Of a stretch of 64,000 nucleotides of DNA, positions 24,501-35,300 are shown piece by piece. The notes under the pieces are model-generated. The model ran no database searches. It saw only the letters and a program-made list of their open reading frames with translations, and was not told where the DNA came from. Origin of the DNA: Effrenium voratum. Lineage: Eukaryota; Sar; Dinophyceae; Suessiales; Symbiodiniaceae. Made by a program: the position numbers and the translations under genes. The stretch covers positions 516,001 through 580,000 of the forward strand of contig CAUJNA010002979.1 in assembly GCA_963377175.1 (NCBI GenBank). The letters are read 5' to 3'. How positions within the stretch are numbered: the stretch's first letter is position 1; every line of letters starts with the position of its first letter.

Positions 24501-25875
24501 GATGACAAGAGCGTTGCCACCACGCGCTGGCAAGAGACCTTGGTCAGAACATGCAGGCTGAGCTTCAAACCAAGCGAGCCATTCGCAAGACACTCCCCTT
24601 TGGCCACCTGCGTGGTACTTGTGGTTGGGTCATGCGCTTAGAGGATACAGCCGCCTAAGCCATGCCAGCAGCGGGGCTCCAGGTCATGAAACGGTCATGA
24701 GTTGATGCGATCTTTGGTTTACGTTGATCAAGTGTTTTTGAGAGGTCGGAGAACAACCGTGCTGCATGTTTGGTAAGAAGGGTGACATGGACTGAAACCA
24801 ACAGTAGGATGCTTGGTAAAGGCAAGTCGGGCGCAGGAGCACGGGGCACGATACAATCCCTTGTGAATGGCAGTTCCATGGATGCGTTTGCAACGAGCCT
24901 GTTTGTTTGCCTTAAACTCTTCTAGTTTTTGGCGTCCATCCCAGATATAGCTGACCCGATCATGGGTACGTGGGCAACATATTCATATGGCGCTGCGGAA
25001 TCTGCAAGGCAGTGCATTCGGACCAGCTGGCCTTGCTCATGAGCCACTTGGTGATGAAGGGCACAGGGGGCATCGAGTTGTTTTTGTTGCAAGGTTGTGC
25101 ATTGGTGCATTTGTGTGGGACGTGCAATTGCAGATGTTGACTATTGTGTACTATTCTCAGCCTGCTGCCTGGACCGTCCCTTGTCAAGTTTAGAAGGGCT
25201 GCAGCGTTGCTATGCGTGAAGTTGGAGAGCAACGGAGCAGCGAACAGCCAATAACTGCTACAATGTCAAAGGATGTTGTAAACGGCGCAGGTCTTTTGGA
25301 TGTGTTAGAGGTTGTGAGGTTGTGAGATGTGGCGAGAGGGGGGAATCAAAGTACTTTGAAACGGCCGACGATTCAACTGATGCAATACAGAAAAGGCCTC
25401 TTTTTTCATGTATTTTGCACTTGCCTGCCTCAGCCCCTTTGATATCCCTGGCTGCATTCCATTCTGGCAGCAACAGCAAGAACTACTATAGTTTGGAAGG
25501 GGTTGAGGACGTATTCCAGAGATGTCACAAGCAACTGTTCGTGCAGTGGCTGTGAGCAGTGGCTCAACCTTCTGAATTCCCCAGGAGCTTTACATCATAC
25601 AGCCAGTCTCGAGGCTTGGTCAGAAGGGAACAAAAAGCCGGGTGAAAGCAGCTTGTTTGTTCGATTGCATGGCCTTGCAAGGCATCTTCTTGCGTTCTTC
25701 TTCGTCGCATCGTTCGCATTGCGTTTGAGGCTCTCTTGGCTTGGACCCGTCCGTGCTGGCGAATGCGGAGCCGGGATCTGATGCTTTGGAGCTGCTGTGC
25801 AAGGCAATGGAGGCTGGAGAACTCCGTCGCACGGGGACAATCGCGCAAACATACCGTCCAGCAGCCCAAAGCTAA
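21579..25875 (+). CDS. ADRM1: Proteasomal ubiquitin receptor Rpn13/ADRM1 (multi-exon; 3' part tentative)
   Basis: Rpn13 sits on the 26S proteasome lid/base, binds ubiquitin through its N-terminal Pru domain and recruits the deubiquitinase UCH37 through its C-terminal DEUBAD domain. Exon 1 (21579-21661) starts [20 protein letters not shown] and gives AGRMDWDGR. Exon 2 (21996-22044) gives [16 protein letters not shown]. Exon 3 (22213-22310) gives [16 protein letters not shown] and ends ERIP. Exon 4 (22472-22562) gives [12 protein letters not shown] and [14 protein letters not shown]. Exon 5 (22902-about 23088) gives [12 protein letters not shown] then an Ala/Pro linker. DEUBAD-like exons follow: about 23527-23649 ([12 protein letters not shown]...MMGHLP) and 23847-23897 ([17 protein letters not shown]). 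Phases of exons 1-5 close exactly, but only with GA or GC donors. The last exon (ending TAA at 25873-25875, with [18 protein letters not shown]) fits the DEUBAD tail but is inferred, and one or more exons between 23.9 and 25.7 kb are unplaced. The Pru assignment is secure. Confidence 0.88.
23900..25760. other. Long 3' intron(s) of the Rpn13 gene or intergenic sequence
   Basis: No confident exon was found between the last clear DEUBAD exon (ending 23897) and the candidate terminal exon near 25780-25875. A weak reading [13 protein letters not shown] near 23970-24010 vaguely recalls the DEUBAD helix, but its splice sites are unconvincing. Confidence 0.35.
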
Positions 25876-27214
25876 ATCGTGAGCTCCGACCGGATGGAAC
25901 AAGTGTCGGACATGCATTTGCAGGCCATGCCCAAAGCAGCACCTAAAACCAAAGCCTTCCCCAAAGACAACATTGGAAATTGAAAGGGGATTCTCTGAAG
26001 CAGCTAGTTAACGCGACCTTCCAAATGCCACATATGCTTCCTGGAAGTTTTGAGACCACAATCAGGGCCGATGAACAGTCTTGAAACAATGCGTGTTTTG
26101 GTATTCCTTAGGGGCGACTGTTGGTAATTCCCCTCGTCAAGGAGAATTAGCGAAGGAAACTTGTTTACAACCAAGGACTCGTCCCAGCTAGATAGCGCAG
26201 TGGGGACATGCCAATTGAAACAGAATTGTGAATGCAAGCATTATGTGCCCTTTGCGGTGACTCTGTTTGCTGGCTGCATGAATAACTTTATTATGTGCGT
26301 GGTTCAGACGCGAGGTTGAAGCCCAAAGTGATGCCGACAGAACCTAAGCGATGATTGCAAAATGAAAGGATGGAACTCCATGCAGCCTAGAAGGGATCAA
26401 GCACCACTGGCGGTTGTTTGCCACACCCTGGAGGCCAAGTTCAAGGAGTGAGCAGGCCATCTAGAAACGGACAGAGAATCCATGCAGAGACGGACTCGCG
26501 CAAAAGTAAAAGAGCTGATAGAAGTCATGTCACTTGTGCAGTTGCAGTAAGTGAACGCGTCTTGATTCAAGTCTTCCTTGCATCACTTTCTGCATTCGTG
26601 CCGCTTTGCTGCCAAGGCACCTCGAGAAATGAGGCATGCCGCATTTGCTGAATTGTGTTGAGATATGCGGTTTCCTTTGGGCAAACGTTGATTCTGTCCA
26701 TGGCGCCCACACGGCTCATGCATCCAACGTCTTCCGATGTTGTAAGCATCAATGAGCTTACTTGTGCAAAGCTTGAAGCATGAGCCAAACAGTGCGACGG
26801 CCACACGTGTCACTCAAAGCTATTTCGGCTTAAGCCAGGGGCTGTGTGGGGGGGGGGCAGCGGCAGAGGAGAGAGTGGAAGCTGTCGGCACCGAAATCAC
26901 TGCGATTCAGCCAAGATTAACCCTTTGGTTGGTGCAATTTGGAAGGGGCCTTCCGTTTGTTGACTGAGAAGTGGCCGCAAGTATGGTGCAGTCATGAATC
27001 TACTACTGCTGTTTTCGACCCTACCTGCAGCATATGTATGTACACAAAGGGATAGATTTGTATGTATATATGTATATACACATATGAAGGGCTGCCGCCC
27101 TGTTCCGCCGGCCCCAATGGGGAAATGGATGGTCTGTTGATGGGTTCTCCTCAGCCTTCTTCAGCTTTTTCTTGTGGTTTTCTTCGACAGTGCCTAGTGG
27201 AACAATCGAATCCC

Positions 27215-27340
27215 ACAACAAGATGAGGATGACGACGACGATGATGATGGTGTTGGTGATCATGATGCTGATGAGGATCATGATGATGACGACAGGGGCG
27301 ATGATGTTGTTGATGATGGTGATGAGGATGATGAATGGTT
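27215..27340. repeat. Degenerate (GAT)n microsatellite
   Basis: GATGATGATG and GACGACGACG units over about 125 bp. Confidence 0.9.
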
Positions 27341-27364
27341 CCCAACATGAGTATACTATATTGT

Positions 27365-27443
27365 GTTATGTCTCTCTCTGTCTTGCTCTTTCTGTTTCTC
27401 TCTGTTTATCACTATCTCTCTCTCTCTCTCTCTTTTCTCTCCG

Positions 27444-27485
<42 letters not shown>

Positions 27486-27512
27486 TCTCTCTCTTCTCTC
27501 TCGCTCGCTCGC

Positions 27513-27560
<48 letters not shown>
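27365..27560. repeat. (TC)n microsatellite
   Basis: About 190 bp of CT dinucleotides with TTTCTC interruptions and a CGCT run at 27501-27524. Ser/Leu or Arg/Glu open frames are artefacts of it. Confidence 0.97.
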
Positions 27561-27562
<2 letters not shown>

Positions 27563-28197
27563 CGCCACAAAAGCATGGCCAAATGCACTCAGGTGTGGCC
27601 TGCAGCATTTGGAACATTCTTGGCGAGCGCAAGTTTCTTGAGGTTCGATTGTCGGCGATTGTCTGGAATTCATCACAAGCTTTGAAGCGCATTCGATCTC
27701 CAAGAGGCCAAGAACCTTGAACAAAGTAACTATCGTTGCGCCACGTTTGCCAATGCAAACCTCCAATGATTGTGTGTCTTGACCTTCTCGCTGACAATGG
27801 CCCCGAATGGTTGCAGTTTGCATGCAGGGGGCCTGCACAGTCTCTTGGTAGGTTTATGAGGGTCGCTGTAGTTCTCTTCACATCTTGCATTGGCCAAACA
27901 GATGTCTCTGGTCCTGCAGAAGTTCTTGATCAACAGCTTTGGCCGGGGCATCTGTTGGCCAAACAAGAGCACTTCTCTTTCTCTGAGGGTCACTGGGTGC
28001 GTAGCTTATTCATTTACCATTTACTTCTATTTGCTTACGTATATACATACACAGACACATGTATGTGTTTGATACGCACAAACCTTAGCGTGTTTCTCAT
28101 CCTCAGTCACTGAGGCATCTAGAGTATCTTGAGTGCAGGATTGTTCCACCGCCCGTGGCACTAGGCGAGTGTGGCCTGTTGTCTTGCTCCCGGCAGG

Positions 28198-29370
28198 ATG
28201 GAGGTCCAGGTGAACACGCTGGCCGGCGAACTTTGCTGCCTCCAGGGCGACAAAGCCTGGCGCGCCCTGGATGTGAAGACAGCCCTGCAGGCGGGCCGTG
28301 TCCAGAAAACCTGGCTGGTTCGGCGCTGCTTGGTCCATGCGCAGAAGAATTGTGAAGGGCGCCTTCCGACCGATCGCGCAACGACGCTGACTGTCCTTGG
28401 CCGGATCACATGATGCCGTAATTTTGCTGGTAGTTAGCCGGCCAGCGCCACACTCCTTCGACCTGAACAAACGTTGATTTGCAAGGGCCGTGACATCCCG
28501 CCGACTTTCGGCCTGTTCGGGCATTTGCTATACTCCCCTCCACACAGACTCTCATCGCCATGTGACCAGTCATGCCGTCCAACCGGCAAGCATGATTGCC
28601 AGGCATGTGACATCGGGCACAAGGTATTGCCCTTGAGCGCTCTAGCATGCAAAGAGCAATAACTAATTATATACTGGTCCTAACGATCTTGTTTCGGAGC
28701 AGTGTACGCAATCTGGGGAAGGTGCGAATTTGCATATTTGCGCAGGTCCAAGCAAAAGTCTGCACCTCAGAATCTCGGTTTGTGAGAATCCCAGCCGCTC
28801 ATGCTACAGCTGCAAGGGTTCGAGGGATATGTTGACGTATTGTTGGTGGACACTGCATTTGTCCACTTGAGAAGGCCGCGATGGGTACTCATAGGTGAAA
28901 AAGCAAATTGCAGTGTACAGCGGAAGGTTCCATTGCAAGCTGAGATGCGGCGCTGTTGATCAGGTTCCCATCGCGGAGCAGAGGCAAGTGGGAAGCCGTG
29001 TGCTTGGGCTGAGGAGGGCGCATTCCAACATGAGAAGTTCAGGACGTTCGGGTGGAAACAGCTGGTCCATTTCGGCACGGTCCCATTGGGATGTTGTGCC
29101 TATGTGTGTGTGTGTGTGCGTTCTATGTTTAATTAAAGTATGCATAATACGATGCATACTTTTGTTAATACATAAAAACAAACAAAAAACATTCACGGTC
29201 TTTACCTTTGTCCTTGCCAGGCTGCTGCTGGGCTGCCGAGAGCTCCAGGACGAGGATCTCCTCGCCTCGCTGGAGCTGGACGCGCAGCGCGGCCTCGCTC
29301 TCACCTTGGTCCGCCGCTCCGCGGCGCACGCGGAGCTGCTGCGCCTGGTGCGCAGCGGCCGCTCGGGTTC
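28198..29370 (+). CDS. Exons 1-3: ubiquitin-like domain split by two introns
   Basis: Exon 1 (31 codons) begins MEVQVNTLAGELCCL and ends VKTALQ. A 20-nt microexon (28964-28983) gives VPIAEQ plus two bases. Exon 3 opens LLLGCRELQDEDLLASLELD and ends ALTLVRRS. Joined, this matches the ubiquitin layout (MQIFVKTL..., VKAKIQ, IPPDQQRLIFAGKQLEDG, LHLVLR). Both introns start with GC (GCGGGC and GCAAGT) and end with CAG. There is no C-terminal Gly-Gly, so it is an integral domain, not a modifier. Exon 3 then runs into AAHAELLRLVRSG before an unclear donor. Confidence 0.85.
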
Positions 29371-32300
29371 GACGCCCGCCGTTGTTCCCGAAGAATATGT
29401 TGGCGGGTGCGAGAGGTAGGGAATGACTGAGCGAGTATATAGGGCTTTTTCGGGTTCAATGTTGGTTCTAGGTAGAATAGGGTAGGTTTAGGATGGGGAG
29501 GTTTAGCAGAGGTTTGGGGCTGGCAGGTTAAGGAATTTTGTTTGAATGAACCAGTTTTGGGATTCCCGAATGAAGGAGCCCAAATCGGATGGATGGTATT
29601 TATTGGGGTCATGTCAACTCATTTTCTGCTGAGAACCAGCAAGAAAGATCTGAATCTTGAATCTTGTTGATACGCCCCGCCATCACCCCAGAAATCCACA
29701 ACCATCCTCCCCCTGCTGCAAGGATTGCTGATTAAGATGTTCGACAATACTAGAGCCACCTTGACTCATCAGGTTGAACGGCGAGGTTGGAGATGGTTGG
29801 AGGCTCTTCTCGTCGTATGCCTCAATGCAAACAGCATTGATTTGCTTTGTGCCACGTGTAACTTTGAATGTACTGCAGTGGCTGCGTTCTTGCAGCGGCA
29901 TGTCAAACTGAAGGTGCTTATGATTGACTAGTCGTGGTCGTAGTGTTGCAGTCCGGGGTGATCCGACAAAGCTGCGGGCCCCTTCAACTTGTCCTGTGGT
30001 CCTGTGTCGAAAGTTCGGCCCAAAAAAGCCGGCGCCGCCCGTCAAGTCTATAACAATGGCTTGGAGCATTTTTCCGCTCGCGAGGCACGCAGACCTTGAG
30101 CCGCAAGTGGCTTGCGCGTATGCCGGAGCTGGTGCGTGGCTTTGCAAACTTGGGGTTGGGGCGGGGGGCGGGGTGTCTGGTGTGTCCGATTCATGATCGT
30201 CCCATAGGCCAGAAGGCAACTCGTGAAACACAGACCAGCCAAGACTGCATGAAAAGGTGCCGCTGTGTGTGTGTACAATTGTGTACATGTGTGTGTGTGT
30301 GAGTGCAGGCATAATCCCGGTGCTTTTGCAGGTGCCGTGTGCTCTCGATGAAGTGAATGTCCTTCTTTTGCAGCAGGCTTGTTGGCTGATGCGATCTTGC
30401 ATTTTTAACCCCGGGAAAAGGGTTGGATGCAAACCGTTAGCAAGAAGCGAACCGTTAGCAAACCATTCGCCTCTTTGGGAGCGGTTGTAATATCGATAGT
30501 CCATCGTTAATGAGGACGCATAGCCAGGATATTGGTTGCCTTCCTTTCCTCAAGTGGGCAAAAGACGGATGTACCACACACAAGGCCACTAGGCCATTTC
30601 ATGTTTTACCCTGCTGTCAGCTTTCTGAATTGAGAGGTTTGCCACTGATGGAAAGCATGGAAGACTGGTAGATGAAGATGACCAGCAGCTTCTTATACGC
30701 GAATCTGCGTGTACGCATGCACACATGCACGCACACATGCAAGATATAGTGTTCGGCAAGCACGTCTTTGGAGCACATCCCGAGCAAAGTCTTCATATGT
30801 CAGGTTTGAAAGGGACAAGAACAGCTGCTCTGGAATCAAGTGGGTTCGACGTTTGCTCAAATGGCTAGCTGCACACCCTTCGTAATCCCTCAAGGTTTAT
30901 GTGGTTCTCTATAAGCCCTTTTGAAGCTGATTGCGAAGTCAGTCAGTCCCTCGTCAAATCCGCAAAGCTGCATCTCTGGGGGTTAGACACTGTTGGACCT
31001 ATGTTCCATCCAACGGGTCAAACAAGTGTCCAAGCTCAGAGATACACCTGAGCTGCTGGAAGCTTGTGAGCGTTGTCCACTTACCGAACCTCCCGTGTTT
31101 CAGTGGCTGTCAGCTGTTTCGTGGCCCCGTGTCGCTCAAGGCGGGGATTGCGAGATCGTCCGGGAGGCGGGGCTTGTCAGAAAGGAACATGGACCTTGGC
31201 TCGCAACTCTTTGGCCCAAATCCCAGCTTTTAAAACTGTTGGGCAAGTCCGAAGTACAAAAGTTAAAGTCATCTAACGGCAAAGAGTAGCTTCTGGGGTA
31301 GGCTTAGGATACATTTTACATTTTACCAGTGACTCAAATTGAAGCAAGCAATAAAACATACATTCTATCACTGGCCCGAACTCTAGTCATGGGTTGATTT
31401 TTTCCAGTTTCAGTTGTTCCGGTCCAGTCAGCGTGCCCTTTGCCATGCCGCCAGCATCAAGCCCTTTGCACGCAGGTGTTAAAGCGGGATGGGGTGGCGC
31501 TGCAGCACGCCACGGAGGAGCTCCGCAGTAGCCCCGCGCCGCTCGGAATGACTGGATCAGCGAACGTGGAAACATCACATGGCCGTGGTTCAAAACCAAA
31601 GGCACCACTTTGGGATAGGTGCACCACCTGGTGAGCTGCCTTGAACACACCTCTTGGAGATGATTTGGGCCAGTGGCTCACTGATGTTCACTGGACCATG
31701 CTGCGTTTGCACATTTCATTCTCTGTCACGCAGCCTCCGAGGAGGGTTATCCTCCAGCATCTTCTAGCTATCAGCATCTTCTAGCTATTCCGGCGTGGCC
31801 TCTAGTGGCGAAGTCTGACACAAGCAATTCCCCGTGCTTGACAATGCATGCCCTTGGGAATCCACTGAGGCCGCACTTGGGCACACATAAAATCAATCCT
31901 CACGAGTGTCTAAAGAACATTAGCACACACACACAAACGCACACGCGCACATCACAGCACGCACAGTAATTCCTTCTACAATGAACCAATCGCCCCTGCA
32001 ACCCAGAGCGCAAACACACCCAACAAGCCCCAACGAATTGCAGTCTTCGCCCGAAACCTCCCCAAGCAGGCACATGACACACACACACACACACAGATGG
32101 CAATTCTCTGCAACCGGCAACAGAAACTTCATACGATGTCCAACTTTTTCTTCTCGGGATCAAGCCATTTACGCTTTCTGAGCCTTGGTCATTCAACCCT
32201 CAACCTGGGATGGAACTCTCGACCATCATCCTTTTCATGTGCACATGTTCCACCGCTTGAAAACGGGATCCAAGTAAAGGATCCACATGGTGATCTCGTT

Positions 32301-35300
32301 TTAGGCCCAAGAAACCAATTCAAGAAGATACGGGACATTTACTTAAAAATAAAAGGACGTGGCAAGCTTCTGCTGATATTGCCACCGCACGCATAATCAG
32401 TGCAATCTTCAAGCTGGACCTTGGAGAATCGTCCAATAAATCAAATTTTCAATACCGCCAGAATCGTGTAGAATGTCCATGGCATCAACAAATGCAGACA
32501 GAACAGATCTGAATCTCTTCAAATTGTTTGAGTGACATAATCTGCTCATCAATTGTCTAAATGAAAGACTGTCGCCTGAGCCAATCGCTGAGGATGGTGC
32601 TGGAGGCGGTGCACCGCTCCGGTTTCGCCCTGGAGTTCGCAGCGGAGCACCTCAGGGAGGACCGCAGCTTCGTGCTGCAGGCGGTGCAGGCAAGGTGAAA
32701 CGCCACGAAGGATCCATACCTTTAGCTCAAAAAGATGGGGTGCTCCCCCCAAAGCAGGTGTATACATGTGTGTATAGTATTATATATATATATATGTATA
32801 TATGTATATATGATGTGTATATATATATATACACGTGTTTTTCGCTTTGGTGCTCCTTTCCAGGATTTCCCAAAATGGAGAACCGCCAATAAAGACCTCC
32901 CCGCCTTCCCCCACGCAAAAGCGAAACATGTGAAATCCTTGGCGAAAGAACGGAGCTCACTGCGTCACAGCGACCTGGCGCCCAAAAAGCGACAGAGCCA
33001 ACGATCAAAACGCAGCGTGGCAGGCGTGCGGAAATCAAACCATGCATTCGCTGCACCAGAAGCGCTGCAGAGTTGAATGCAAGGATCCTCTTCTTTTTGG
33101 AGAGCGGCAGCCATCGAAAGTCACCCGCTCCCATACAACGTGTAATCGAAGCCAAGGAATCTAGGACGTGTCTATACGTGTCTTTTGGAGTGGCTTGGAT
33201 TCCAAAACAAGGGGATGTGCAGCTCGTCATTTTGGGGGTGGCGGACTAAAATGGACTAAACATGGTAGCCAAAACTCCGCAAAAGGCATGCTAATTCTCA
33301 CTAAAGCTCAAGACCCCTGATCTTGCACTATAGGGATCGGGGGGGGAGCATGTGCAATCACTTCCTGTGGTCAATGGAAGCTGGACAGTGGATATTCTGG
33401 CAACCTCACACAACTAATGCACATGCCATCAACTAAATATGGCCACAACCTCCCCAGGGACCCATTCTCCGAAGTCTGCCAGTAAAACAAGCTAGTAGCA
33501 AATAAGCCAGCAGCGACCAATCATATCAAAAGACGCTACCGACATGACATGAAGACAAACTCGTTGACCAACTGCGGCGCACGCTGCAGGCCAACGGCTT
33601 TGCACTGGCCCGAGCCTCTCCACGTCTCCGCGGAGATCCGGAGGTGGTAAAGGCGGCTATCCGGGAGGAAGGCGGGAGCAATGCGAGTGACACATGTGGA
33701 GTCGGTGCGATTGATGAATTTCATTAAAGCCATGCACTGTTCGGGTGGCTTCTTTCCTTTCGGACCTTTGAGACCACCCACAACATGCACGCCGTTACGT
33801 TGTTAGGGCTGTGTTTCACAGTTGGTGTGACCCTTAATCTGGGTCCCAGAGCTTCGGGCTCTTTCTTGTCAAAAGGAGCGTTACCCTGCGAAGCTTCCTC
33901 GTGACTTCCGCATGAGCCGCCACGTTTTCTGGCGGTTTCCCGGGGGGGGGTTGTGCACTTTCAGGAAACATTGCCAAGCGAATGCTTGCTGATGGAATGA
34001 TATTCCTTGCTGATTGCGCAAAGGCCAGGACATGCACGCGCCTCTGGCGGGAAGCAAGAGCAATCAAGCCAAGATACGCAGAGCTCAAGCTGCCTTTGGG
34101 CCTACGACAGCCAAAGCGTGTTTCCTGATTTTCGCATGCATATACTGTGCGCTTTTTCAGCTGGTGGTTGTCTTCGACCTTCCTGACTCACATGTTTGGC
34201 TGATTTTTGATTTCTTTTGGTGGATGTTCTTGGAGAGTAGCCTTTTATACAGGAAATTGGCAGGTAACGAGGCCACGAGGAACAAACATACAGCCTACAC
34301 GACTATCCTTAGATACTCTCCGCCCAGAATTTGACTTGGATTTGATACAGCGGGGCTTGAATTCTTCGGACATGATGTTTGAGTCTTCGAATTATGTTTT
34401 TTGACATTGGTTCCAGCAAGCATATAGGGCAGCGCCTGCATAGCGCCTTACCCTGCCTTGTGGGTGAGACGCTAGTGTCTGCATTTGGTGTTCGCGACGG
34501 GTATCAACGGTGGTCTTGCAGGAGAGCTGTTTTTTTCAGCGGTGCCTTGGCTAAGTTGCATTGCGCCTGATTGTGCACGACCGCGGCTGCAGTTCCTGTT
34601 TCGTTTGGAACAGTAGGGGGTGCTACTTGCCAGGCGCAGCTTTCGAATATGCCGCCGACGATTTGAAGGGCGACCCAGACTTCGCCCTTGAGGTCGTCTC
34701 CGCAGGTGGTCCAGGACAGCTTCCGGTGGGGACTATTGCTCCCCCCCCCCCGCAAGAGCAAACAACTCGGAAACATGCAGCTGGAGAACACAGCTGCGTT
34801 CGTTGTGCGCTGTGTGTTGCGTTTGCGGCTGGAAACATGCCAGTATTTCAATCTGGGGAATTTTCTGTGGTTCCCCCGTAATTAGCTTTTCCTGGTGCAA
34901 AATTCGATCACCTCGACTGAAGGCAGATTCAGAGTAGAAGCGTTCGTGGCACAAACGACACCAGCTCGCTGTCCAAAAAATCCTTGGCCGGTCGCTTTGC
35001 ATGTGCCATGAAGTTAGCTTCGGATGCATCCGGAACAAAATAGGCGATCTGCCTACTAAAAGGGAGAAAACCCCATGATTACCACATAATTTCGGACCAT
35101 TCCGAAGTTGGTAGGATTTTGATTCTACCGGCTTTGGATCACACACATCAGGGGCTATGGAGCACATCGCTGCGGATCTTTGGGAAGACCCCCACTTTGT
35201 GCTACGCGCCGTGCAGCGCTCGGCAGCTGCACTGGAGCAGGCGGTGGAGATCAAGGCGCGCTTGGCCTGTCGAGAAGGTCTCTCGTGGGTTGCTGATGAC

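Larger units (their letters stand above)
25880..28190. other. Intergenic interval before the DUF4116 gene
   Basis: Mostly microsatellite and low-complexity DNA (separate entries), with a (TATG)n-like patch at about 27035-27085. An Ala/Glu-rich reading at about 26858-26920 might be a stray exon. Nothing was assigned. Confidence 0.4.

Noticed and set aside
30993..31289. 98-codon frame as an extra exon of the DUF4116 gene
   Set aside because: It reads reasonably well but has neither DUF4116 nor ubiquitin features, nor splice sites that close the phase.
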